DNA of 64,000 nucleotides from Pseudodesulfovibrio sediminis (lineage in GTDB: Bacteria > Desulfobacterota > Desulfovibrionia > Desulfovibrionales > Desulfovibrionaceae): assembly GCF_020886695.1 (NCBI RefSeq), contig NZ_AP024485.1, positions 2,675,001-2,739,000 on the forward strand, read 5' to 3'. Below the pieces are notes generated by a model. It was not told the origin of the DNA, ran no database searches, and saw only the letters and a program-made list of their open reading frames with translations. Positions 17,381 through 25,367 of this stretch are shown here, piece after piece; the stretch's first letter is position 1; every line of letters begins with the position of its first letter. The position numbers were made by a program, and so were the translations under genes.

Positions 17381-17490
17381 CCCGTAATTTCCCACACACA
17401 AAGGCGAGTGTCAAAGTGTGTGTTGTTTTGCCCTGCGGGCTGACTAGAGTGAGGGGAGGGGATTTTTCTTTATTGTTGGGGGGTGCGTTT

Positions 17491-18164
17491 CTTTGATTTT
17501 AAGGTTTGCGCGCTACGCGGTGAGAATGCAATCGAAATTTATTGAATAGTTTTCGCCTTTACGGCGACCTGCTTTTTGCTAAGCGGCAAAAAGGAGGCAA
17601 AAAGGAGGCAAAAAGCGCTTTTTTGTGTGTGATCGAGGAAGCGCACCCAAGAGCCTGTAGGCGACTGCACTGCCCGACAGACTGTCTGCGATGCAAACTC
17701 GGTCGGGCTGCGTTGCGTCGCCCGAGACAGGCTCTAAGGTTCGCTTCCGATTGCCCCTCGTTGTAAGTGACTGCACTTTTGGTGTGTGAGGCGTGGATTT
17801 TTAGGCTGTCGGTAACCTGTTGGGCGGCCTTGGATGCCGAAAACAGTTTGCTCAAGTCGTCCTAGCTTAGCCCTGTTTGCAAGGCCTAGAAGCTGACAAC
17901 GAAAGGACGGCGGCTCCTGTAAGGCAATACGAATGCAGCCACTCGCCTCGGCAATTCACGGAAAGGGAGATCCTCTACTTTTCCCCGCGTGGAGCCGTCC
18001 CGAGTTGATCTGCTTCTTGCCTGCAAAACTCGGGCGGGTATGCTCGCGCAAGGAGCTTTTTGCGTCTCTTTTTGCTCCTCAAAAAGAGACCGCCGCCCGC
18101 GAAGGGCATGGAACAATTTGGGTGCGGAACGCACCCAAGAGTGGCTCTCGCACTGCAGGTGCAT
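17491..18164 (+). repeat. Non-coding repeat, copy A (inverted relative to 32057-32717)
   Basis: This ~670-nt stretch between the DUF1992 gene and dapF matches 32057-32717 on the opposite strand over its whole length, with scattered substitutions and small indels. It has no convincing gene. Short frames through it give Arg/Cys-rich peptides that look like translated structure. Conserved features are a 112-nt four-stem hairpin (17637-17748), a 10-bp perfect stem GTCTCTTTTT/AAAAAGAGAC (18064-18090), and GGAGG-like repeats near 17590-17610. No transposase or target-site duplication was found. Probably a genome repeat family; structured RNA or passive mobile DNA are both possible. Confidence 0.85.
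17637..17748 (+). other. Conserved 112-nt nested hairpin in repeat A
   Basis: Four nested stems: GGAAGCG/CGCTTCC (17637-17643 with 17742-17748), AGAGCCTGT/ACAGGCTCT (17650-17658 with 17727-17735), GGCGAC/GTCGCC (17660-17665 with 17717-17722), GCCCGAC/GTCGGGC (17672-17678 with 17702-17708). All four stems are unchanged in copy B while the loops between them differ. Confidence 0.75.
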
Positions 18165-18254
18165 GGAAGTACGCAGTACTGCCTCTCCTTCTCGCGCAGC
18201 GAGAAGCCTGGAAGTGCAGCGCACTGACTCTTTCTCATAAAGGAATCCAAAAGC

Positions 18255-18281
18255 GAAAGGCCACCCATAAGGTGGCCTTTC
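18255..18281. terminator. Hairpin terminator downstream of dapF
   Basis: GAAAGGCCACC / GGTGGCCTTTC with a 5-nt loop. On the minus strand it is followed by GCTTTT, on the plus strand by ATCTTTTT. It lies 45 nt past the dapF stop. Confidence 0.7.
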
Positions 18282-18325
18282 ATCTTTTTAGGAGGTTCCC
18301 GCTGCTCGAAGCGGAAATATCAATA

Positions 18326-19177
18326 CTATACGCTCAGCCCAAGAGCTTCGAGATAGAACTCTCCCTTGAATGTCAGTTCGGCTGCTCCCTGGAGAAAGAT
18401 GTTCCCTTCTTCCAGAAAGACGGTCAGTACTTCATTGCCGGTGGTGGTCAGGTTGGCATACTCGTCGGTCAAACCGAGCGCGTTGGCTAGCAGCTGGGTA
18501 GCCGAGGCGCCGGTGCCGCAGGCAAAGGTCTCACCCTCCACCCCGCGTTCGTAGGTGCGCAGCAGCATGGTGTTCCTGTCGAGAACCTGGGCAAAGTTGA
18601 CGTTGGTCCCGGCAGGGGCGAAGTGCTCGTGGTAGCGGATTTTGGGACCGATATCCATGATATCAAGCGTCTTGATATCGTCGACGAACACGACAACATG
18701 GGGCACGCCGGTGTCGGAGTAGTGAACGGTCAGCGGCTCGCCGTCGATATCCAGCACGATGTTGGTTTCCGTGTTCTGGGGCGGGGTAAGCTGAACCTTG
18801 ACGCGACCGGCATCCGGGCCGTCGAGCAGCACCTGGGCCTTGATGGACCCTGCATCTGTGCCGAAGACATGTTCGGCAGGAGCCAGCCCGATGGCGTGGG
18901 CGAGCTTTCCGGCACACCGAGAGGCGTTGCCGCACATCTCGGCGCGGGAGCCGTCGGAGTTGTAGAAATGCCAGCGGTAATCCTGATCGGGATCATCGGA
19001 GTTTTCCAGAAAAAACAGGCCGTCTGCATAGATGCCGAAGGCGCGGGCGCACAGGGCGATGGCCCAGTCCTTCATGGAGGACTCGGGGACGCCCAGTTCG
19101 CGGTTGTCGATGATGACGAAGTCGTTGCCGCAACCCTGCATCTTGTAGAATGAAACGGATGTGCCGAATATGGTCAT
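18326..19177 (-). CDS. dapF: Diaminopimelate epimerase
   Basis: 283 aa. Converts LL- to meso-diaminopimelate for lysine and peptidoglycan synthesis, using two cysteines as acid/base. Both catalytic loops are seen: MCGNASRCAG and FACGTGASA. The N-terminal QGCGNDFVIID motif is typical. ATG at 19177 has GGAG about 9 nt upstream. Alone on its strand here and followed by a terminator. Confidence 0.95.
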   Translation of the reverse strand: MTIFGTSVSFYKMQGCGNDFVIIDNRELGVPESSMKDWAIALCARAFGIYADGLFFLENSDDPDQDYRWHFYNSDGSRAEMCGNASRCAGKLAHAIGLAPAEHVFGTDAGSIKAQVLLDGPDAGRVKVQLTPPQNTETNIVLDIDGEPLTVHYSDTGVPHVVVFVDDIKTLDIMDIGPKIRYHEHFAPAGTNVNFAQVLDRNTMLLRTYERGVEGETFACGTGASATQLLANALGLTDEYANLTTTGNEVLTVFLEEGNIFLQGAAELTFKGEFYLEALGLSV

Positions 19178-19351
19178 GAAAAATATCTCCAGTCTTTTGT
19201 TATGGGATAAATGAGGCTGTTGGATATGGTCCAATTCTTTTTGCCTATTGATTGATTCAGGTTCAGGCTTTGTAGGGAAAAGTCAAGTATGGCGGCTTGC
19301 ATTTCATGTGTGCCAAGGGTATCGCTTGATCACGTCAATCAGGAGAATCTC

Positions 19352-19606
19352 ATGTCTAAACCCTGTGTGGGATGCGGGTGGTGCTGTCTGCAGGACCCCT
19401 GTATGGAATCACATCGAAGATACGGCTACATGCCTCGCTGCCCCGACCTCTTCTGGGATGAAGAGCAGGGACGGTATCTGTGCGGTCTCATGCTCAACCC
19501 GGAAACGGCTGAGCAGTTCAAGCGTTCCCAACATGCCGGCGAAGGGTGTTATGCCCCCCTTAACGGCTGGCGTGATGATGTTCGCAATAGAGATAACAAG
19601 AAATAG
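19352..19606 (+). CDS. Small cysteine-cluster protein (YkgJ-like)
   Basis: 84 aa with nine cysteines, including the start-proximal cluster CVGCGWCCLQDPC and later CPDL, YLCGL and GCYAP. The spacing resembles zinc- or iron-binding cysteine-cluster (UPF0153/YkgJ) proteins, but it is shorter. AGGAG lies about 8 nt before the ATG. No signal peptide. Function unknown. Confidence 0.75.
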   Translation: MSKPCVGCGWCCLQDPCMESHRRYGYMPRCPDLFWDEEQGRYLCGLMLNPETAEQFKRSQHAGEGCYAPLNGWRDDVRNRDNKK

Positions 19607-19684
19607 TAATCCTTACTTGCTCTATGCTCCTTTTCAGGGAATAATATTCTTCTATATCTGAATACTCAGTCGTGGGAGACATAT

Positions 19685-20437
19685 ATGATAGTGAGTTTTG
19701 CCGGGGTGGGCGAAGCCTTTGATGAGACTTTGCCCAATACTTCAGTATTGGTGGAATCCGGTTCCTCCTCCATACTGCTTGATTGCGGTTTTTCAGCTTC
19801 CTGCGGGTTTTGGGGGTTGGCAAAAAACCCGCTCGATCTGGACGCAGTCTACATTTCACATTTTCACGGAGACCATTATTTTGGCCTGCCGTCGCTTATT
19901 GTCCGTTCCGTTGAAGAAGGACGCAGAAAACGCTTGACCATCCTCGGCCCGAGTGGAATTGAATCTCGAGTCAACCGATTGCTTGAGCTGGCGTATTCCA
20001 ATGTTCGGACCAAGGCGAAATTCGAGCTGTTTTTTATCGAGTGCGATCCTGATGAGGATATCAAACACTCCGGTTTCAGATTTCGTTTTGCCATGAGCAG
20101 CCACTCCATGCCTTCACTTGGTGTTCGTCTGGATGCCGGGGGTAAATCGCTGTTCTATTCCGGCGACGGAGCCCCCACTTTCGCTACTGCGGAGCTGGCC
20201 AGGGGATGTGATATGCTTATCATGGAATCGTATATTCTGGATGCGGATGCGCCCGGCCACGGCTCGGTGGACTCCTCTCTTGAGCTTGCCAGGCAGACCG
20301 GGGCCGGTATATGTGCGTTGGTCCATGTGCAGCGCATTGTCAGACGGACGCAGAAAGGGCGCATCATGGCCAAGCTGAACGGTGTCGATGGTTTCAAGGC
20401 CGTCTTGCCTGAAAGCGGAGATAGTTTCGACCTTTAA
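19685..20437 (+). CDS. MBL-fold metallohydrolase, RNase Z-like
   Basis: 250 aa. Metallo-beta-lactamase fold with the zinc motif HFHGDH at about residues 59-64 (VYISHFHGDHYFGLPSL), further ligand candidates SSHSMPS, SGDGAPT and the terminal ALVHVQR. Overall pattern resembles RNase Z/arylsulfatase-type MBL hydrolases. Substrate undetermined. GGAG about 10 nt upstream. It follows the small Cys protein by 78 nt on the same strand. Confidence 0.85.
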   Translation: MIVSFAGVGEAFDETLPNTSVLVESGSSSILLDCGFSASCGFWGLAKNPLDLDAVYISHFHGDHYFGLPSLIVRSVEEGRRKRLTILGPSGIESRVNRLLELAYSNVRTKAKFELFFIECDPDEDIKHSGFRFRFAMSSHSMPSLGVRLDAGGKSLFYSGDGAPTFATAELARGCDMLIMESYILDADAPGHGSVDSSLELARQTGAGICALVHVQRIVRRTQKGRIMAKLNGVDGFKAVLPESGDSFDL

Positions 20438-20546
20438 TGCACCTCAAGAGCCAGTCTGTATCAAGATTATCATTCCAGATGATGTTGACCTGTAGCACAC
20501 TTTCATAATGCCATTTAGGATCAACCTGTGATGATAAGAGGATTGC

Positions 20547-21878
20547 ATGTCAGGTAAATATGATCTGATAGTTCACGATTATTTTGAGAAGGCCCAGGGA
20601 ACCGTTGTCTTGATAAGTGAGGATTCGCTGTTCAAGAAGACGTTGTCCTCGACCATTTTCAAAACGTTGGGCGTGAAGCGCAACTGCTTTTATTCTTTCG
20701 AGAATGTGCAGTCTGGGCTCAATAAAATTAATGAACTGGAAAAAAACGGTATCGATACCATCCTTTTTCTTGAACGGAGTTTTAACGGTCGCGCCAGTTC
20801 GGATACGGTCATTACGTTGAAACGGATGTTGCCCGAACTCAAGATTATCGTATTGGTTGGTGAGGTCAAACGGGAGAACATCGCCTATTTCTATGAAGTA
20901 GGCGTGGCCAACGTCATTTCCAAGCCCGCCTCCATGAACAACATCATCGAGAAGCTCGCCTTTACGGTTAAACCGCAGGGTAAGCTGAGTGAGTATATGT
21001 CCATCGGCAAGCGGTGCCTGGCTGCCGGTCGTTTCATGGAAGCCATGAAGATTTCGGACAAGGTTCTGCGTGTCAAGCCGGAGAGTCCGGCCGGCCTCAT
21101 GCTCAAGGGCGATGTCTACACGGCCGAGGGGAACCTGGACAAGGCGCTTGAGTGCTACCACCGGGCACATGAAAGCTCACACCTGTATCTGGAGCCTATC
21201 AAGAAATTGGTGGCTGCCTACCATGGCGTGGATGAGGAGAGCTGTTTGAAATACATGAAGCAGCTCGATAGGCTCAGCCCGCTCAATGCTGAACGGAAAA
21301 CGGAAATCGGCAAGATCTACGTCAACCGCAAGGATATGAAGCTGGCCGAGAAATATTTTGACCAGGCCATTGAAACCGCCACCCGTGAGGCCATGAGCCT
21401 GATCAGCCTGGTTGCCGAAGAAATCTCTGGCGCAGTGACCAATTCCTCTCCGGAGCTGTCAGAGAAATATCTGACTCAGGTGCTGGAAGCGCGGGTCAAG
21501 AATCTTGGCCCTGATGATATCACCCTGTTTAACAAGCTCGGTATTGCCTTGCGCAGTCAGGGAAAATGGAAGGAAGCCGTGGAAAATTATACCACGGCGT
21601 TACGCATTTCTCCTGAAGATGAAGGGCTGCATTATAACATGGGCATGGCCTATTATGACGGTCGACAGAATCGATTGGCAGCCAAATGCTTCAGTAACGC
21701 CCTGGAAAAGAATCCGGGGTTTTATCGGGCCAGTGAAACGGTCTCCATGAACCTGGGCACCATCTTTTTTGATCTGCGCGAACATGAAAAAGCCAGGCCG
21801 TGCTTTCAGAGTGCCCTTGCCCTGAACCCAAACAATGCGGAAGCGCAGCGTATGCTGGAAGCCCTGCCGGATTCGTAG
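20547..21878 (+). CDS. Pseudo-receiver/TPR protein, paralogue 1
   Basis: 443 aa. Residues about 18-130 have a receiver-like fold: VVLISEDSLFKKTL acidic strand, then DTILFLERSF where the phospho-Asp is replaced by Glu, and NVISKPAS retaining the conserved Lys. Residues about 150-440 are TPR helices (for example ALECYHRAHESS, WKEAVENYTTALRISPEDEGLHYNMGMAYYD split into standard repeats). Likely a scaffold with a non-phosphorylatable receiver. The next gene is a paralogue with the same architecture. Confidence 0.85.
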   Translation: MSGKYDLIVHDYFEKAQGTVVLISEDSLFKKTLSSTIFKTLGVKRNCFYSFENVQSGLNKINELEKNGIDTILFLERSFNGRASSDTVITLKRMLPELKIIVLVGEVKRENIAYFYEVGVANVISKPASMNNIIEKLAFTVKPQGKLSEYMSIGKRCLAAGRFMEAMKISDKVLRVKPESPAGLMLKGDVYTAEGNLDKALECYHRAHESSHLYLEPIKKLVAAYHGVDEESCLKYMKQLDRLSPLNAERKTEIGKIYVNRKDMKLAEKYFDQAIETATREAMSLISLVAEEISGAVTNSSPELSEKYLTQVLEARVKNLGPDDITLFNKLGIALRSQGKWKEAVENYTTALRISPEDEGLHYNMGMAYYDGRQNRLAAKCFSNALEKNPGFYRASETVSMNLGTIFFDLREHEKARPCFQSALALNPNNAEAQRMLEALPDS

Positions 21879-22033
21879 CCCTGGGTTCTCCTCTGCAAGA
21901 GCGCAGAATCTCTGCCGGAATCGTCCTTGCCGGAGGTTCTCGCGCCCTTCCTTGACCCGCTTCCGAAAAATCACGTATCTTCTAATTGAAAAGTGGTTGC
22001 CTGTATCCGGCTGGCGGGGAGTAAGGAGCATCT

Positions 22034-23515
22034 ATGAACATTGCACGCTATGACACCATAGTACGTGACTTCATCGAGAGAGATGGCGGGGTTATCGTCT
22101 ATGTTTCGGACGATTTGGTTTTTACCCGCGCCCTGCGTAATATCGTGTCACGCATCATCGGTCTTCGGGGCGAGACGCTGCTGCCTTTCTCTTCCGTTGA
22201 TATGGCCATGACCAGATGTCTCGAACTCAAGGAGCAGGAGATCCCCTGTGTGGTCTTTATCGAGCGGATGATCAACAACCGTCCTTCCACGGATTTCATC
22301 ATTCACCTGAAGCGGGAATATCCGACAGTGACAATGGTCGTGCTCACCTGGGAGGTGACACAGGAGACCGTGGCCTATTTCTTCGAGCTGGGTGTGAGCA
22401 GGGTGCTGATCAAACCCGCTTCGGCCAACAAGGTGATACAGGAACTGGCCGGTGCGCTTTCACCGCCGTTGGAGCTGGGGGAGCACCTGGAAAAATGCCA
22501 GGAGCTGCTGGATGAAGAGCAGTATGATGAAGCCCTTGGAGCCTCTGATCACATTCTGTTGATGCAGCCCGACAGCGCACGCGGACTCGCCATGCGCGGG
22601 GACGCCCTGATGGGCATAGGCAAGACCGATTCAGCCATGCAGGCCTATATCGCGGCCCATGAGGCCAAACCGATTTTCATGGCTCCGCTCATCAAGCTGG
22701 CCGAAGCCTTTCGCGAGATGGAAGATGAACGTGCGCTGGAATATCTGAAGGAACTCGACGAGATCAGCCCCCTCAACCCTGAGCGCAAGATCGACATTGC
22801 TCAGGAGCATCTGCGGATGGGTGACCCGGAAATGGCCGAAGCCTATCTCGACAAGGGCATGGCCGTGGCCGAACGCGAGACCGGCTCCATGGTCGGCGAT
22901 CTGACCCAGCGTATCGTGGACGCCGTGTCCGGCATTGCGCCCGAACTGGCGGTGAAATATCTCAGTCGGGTCATTGACTCCAAGCGCGTTCTGGGGCGTG
23001 ACGATCTGGTTCATTTCAACCGTCTCGGCATCCTCCTGCGTGGTGGAGGGCGGTGGAAGGATGCCGTGGAAGTCTACGAGAAGGCGCTTTCCATTGCTCC
23101 GAAAGATCCTGTTATTCATTACAATATGGGGCTGGCGCATTGGGAGGGCGAACAACGGCTGTCCGGTCTGGATTGTTTTGAGCGGGCGCTGGACATTGAT
23201 CCTCATTTTTATGCCGGGAGCGTGGGGGCGGCCTTGAATATAGGGTCACTCTATTTTGATCTGCGCGAATACAATAACGCCATGCCCTACTTTGTGCATG
23301 TCCTTGAGATCGATCCTGAAAACAGTATGGCCATGGCCAAACTTCAGGAAGCCCGCATCAAGGCCAAGACAGCCTCTGTTTCCGTGCGCAGCGAATCAAT
23401 GAAGATCGTTGATTCGGATGACGATGCTACGCTTTTTGACCTGTCCGAACTGTCGCCGTCCAAAAAGAAAAAGAAGAAAAAGAAGCGCAAGCCGTTTATC
23501 AATCTCGAATTGTAA
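22034..23515 (+). CDS. Pseudo-receiver/TPR protein, paralogue 2
   Basis: 493 aa, same order as the preceding gene: receiver-like domain about 18-130 (VIVYVSDDLVF, CVVFIERMIN with Glu for the phospho-Asp, RVLIKPAS), then TPR repeats to about 445. It ends with an extra tail rich in Lys (an eight-Lys run near the C-terminus) absent from paralogue 1. GGGGAGTAAGGAG region about 10 nt before the ATG. The duplication is old, as the proteins are clearly diverged. Possible role in two-component signalling or type IV pilus/motility regulation is unproven. Confidence 0.85.
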   Translation: MNIARYDTIVRDFIERDGGVIVYVSDDLVFTRALRNIVSRIIGLRGETLLPFSSVDMAMTRCLELKEQEIPCVVFIERMINNRPSTDFIIHLKREYPTVTMVVLTWEVTQETVAYFFELGVSRVLIKPASANKVIQELAGALSPPLELGEHLEKCQELLDEEQYDEALGASDHILLMQPDSARGLAMRGDALMGIGKTDSAMQAYIAAHEAKPIFMAPLIKLAEAFREMEDERALEYLKELDEISPLNPERKIDIAQEHLRMGDPEMAEAYLDKGMAVAERETGSMVGDLTQRIVDAVSGIAPELAVKYLSRVIDSKRVLGRDDLVHFNRLGILLRGGGRWKDAVEVYEKALSIAPKDPVIHYNMGLAHWEGEQRLSGLDCFERALDIDPHFYAGSVGAALNIGSLYFDLREYNNAMPYFVHVLEIDPENSMAMAKLQEARIKAKTASVSVRSESMKIVDSDDDATLFDLSELSPSKKKKKKKKRKPFINLEL

Positions 23516-23624
23516 CACCTGTTTTCTTCCCGGTTCCTGTTGCGTCCTTGTGGTGACAGACAGGCCCTTTGTCTGTTGGCTACACTTTTGCTCAGCCTAT
23601 CCCGTCGCAAGGCGCTCCCAACTC

Positions 23625-24503
23625 CTATCTTTTCGATATCAGAACAATGCCGCTTAGGACGCAGGCGCAGCCGGTCAGTTGCGGCCAGCCTATGGGCTCG
23701 CCCAGTATCAGGGCTGACAGGATGAGGGCGGAGACCGGCATGATGGCCGTGAACACGCCCGCGGTGGAGGCCGGAACGCGGGTGATGCCGGCGAACCAGA
23801 AAATATAGGCCAGCACCGTGACAAACGCGCCGTAATAGAACACCACCAGCCAGCCGGTGAGGGTGATGGCGGCAAAGTGCATGTGCCCCGCTTCATATAG
23901 GCCCATGGGCAGGAACCAGAGCAGACCGAAGAATGAGATGATGGTGGAGACGGCCAGCGGAGAGAGTGGCTCGGGCACGGTCTTGCGGACGAGCAGGAAG
24001 AGGGATTCGAAGAGCACGGCGCCGAGTACGAGCAGGTTGCCGAGTACCGGATTGGTGCCTGTCACCGCGCCTCCCTGCACCAGATTGATGACCAGCACGC
24101 CGATCACGGACAGCAGGATTCCCATGCCGGTTTTGGTGGATGGACGATCCTTGAAAAAGAGCCAGGCAATAATGCCCATGCTGGCAGGGGTGGTGGAAGT
24201 GATGATACCTGCAGAGGCCGGCCCTGTCCGGGTCAGTCCCCAGAGCAGGAAGACCGTGAAGAGAAATGACCCGCACAGGGATTGTCCGGCCAGCATGAAC
24301 CAGGAGCGGCCCGAGAGACGCGGCAGGCCACCTTCTCGCAGATAGATGATGGGGACAAGGATGACCAGCGCCAGAACGAACCGGAGCGCCGAGGCCAAGA
24401 AGATCGGCAGCTCGTCCACCATGATCTTTCCGGCCACCACTGAACTGCCTACCAGTACCATGGCCAGTGCGAGATTGAGATATGCTTTTGCGTTGTGTGA
24501 CAT
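23625..24503 (-). CDS. EamA/DMT-family transporter
   Basis: 292 aa, about ten transmembrane helices in two EamA halves (LALAMVLVGSSVVAGKIMV at the start, GEPIGWPQLTGCACVLSG at the end). Drug/metabolite transporters of this type export amino acids or other metabolites. ATG at 24503 is preferred; a TTG at 24521 would add six residues. It begins 24 nt after the AraC-type regulator stop on the same strand, so the regulator may control it. Confidence 0.9.
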   Translation of the reverse strand: MSHNAKAYLNLALAMVLVGSSVVAGKIMVDELPIFLASALRFVLALVILVPIIYLREGGLPRLSGRSWFMLAGQSLCGSFLFTVFLLWGLTRTGPASAGIITSTTPASMGIIAWLFFKDRPSTKTGMGILLSVIGVLVINLVQGGAVTGTNPVLGNLLVLGAVLFESLFLLVRKTVPEPLSPLAVSTIISFFGLLWFLPMGLYEAGHMHFAAITLTGWLVVFYYGAFVTVLAYIFWFAGITRVPASTAGVFTAIMPVSALILSALILGEPIGWPQLTGCACVLSGIVLISKR

Positions 24504-24527
24504 GGCAGGACCATGCCCCAAACAACG

Positions 24528-25367
24528 TCAGGAGTTTTGAATGATCTTGCGGTATTTGCCCGGTGTGATGCCGAGTTGACGTTTGAAGAGCCGGGTCAGA
24601 TGGGCCTGATCCGAGAACCCGCATTCCATGGCGATATCCGCCATGCGATCCGTGCCGGCCAGTCGCTCCCGGGCACGCTTCACCCGTGTCTGGGTCAGAT
24701 GGGCATGGGGCGTGACGCCGAGCTGTTTTTCGAACACCCGCACCAGATGGTACGGCGACAGACCGGACAGGCGAGCGAGCTCCGTCAGGGAGAGGTCTTC
24801 GGAAAAACGGTCTTCGATGATCTCGCGGGCGCGATTGACCGCTCCATGCTCTGTGGTGTCCTTTGGCCACGAGCCTGCGTCTTCCGCATACCGGGATATC
24901 CAGTTGGTCAGCAGCCAGAGCAGCTGTGTTTCCTTTTCAATGAGGGAGATGTCAGGGCATTCCATCAAGGTATGCGTGCGAAGAATGCACGAGGCAAGGG
25001 CGGGGTCGTCGATGACTCCCATGCGAAAATGGGGCAGGCGGGGTTTGGCCATCAATGCCGTGGCCGCCTCCATGAGCGCCTCTGGCCGGAGGTAGAACAT
25101 GCGATAGGCCCAGCCGGTTTCATCGGCGCTGTGCCCGTCGTGGACTTCGCCCGGCACCACCAGGTTGACCTGCCCTCTGGACGCGACCACATTTTGACCA
25201 AGGTAGTTGAAACGCATGGCCCCGTGGTCGATGCACCCAACAGCGAATCCTTCGTGGAAATGTCTGGAAAAAGATTGGGTCACGAACCGGGCGCGTAGCA
25301 TCTCCACGCCGCCCAGAATGGGGAGGGTGCTGACATGGGAATGTTCTTTGGATCGTTCGCGCGCCAT
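24528..25367 (-). CDS. AraC-family transcriptional regulator
   Basis: 279 aa. N-terminal cupin-like AraC-binding domain (SRHFHEGFAVGCIDHGAMRF, VVPGEVHDGH) and a C-terminal pair of helix-turn-helix motifs (LSLTELARLSGLSPYHLVRVF; DIAMECGFSDQAHLTRLFKR), ending GITPGKYRK. The start at 25367 (MARERSKEHS) is inferred. Its 5' end and upstream region were duplicated to 27428-27475 as part of a tandem duplication. Likely partner: the EamA transporter directly downstream. Confidence 0.9.
   Translation of the reverse strand: MARERSKEHSHVSTLPILGGVEMLRARFVTQSFSRHFHEGFAVGCIDHGAMRFNYLGQNVVASRGQVNLVVPGEVHDGHSADETGWAYRMFYLRPEALMEAATALMAKPRLPHFRMGVIDDPALASCILRTHTLMECPDISLIEKETQLLWLLTNWISRYAEDAGSWPKDTTEHGAVNRAREIIEDRFSEDLSLTELARLSGLSPYHLVRVFEKQLGVTPHAHLTQTRVKRARERLAGTDRMADIAMECGFSDQAHLTRLFKRQLGITPGKYRKIIQNS

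Noticed and set aside
17542-17766. Short ORFs in both repeats (Arg/Cys-rich peptides) as hypothetical proteins
   Set aside because: They follow the nested hairpin, lack ribosome sites, have low-complexity composition and differ in length between copies. They are treated as non-coding.
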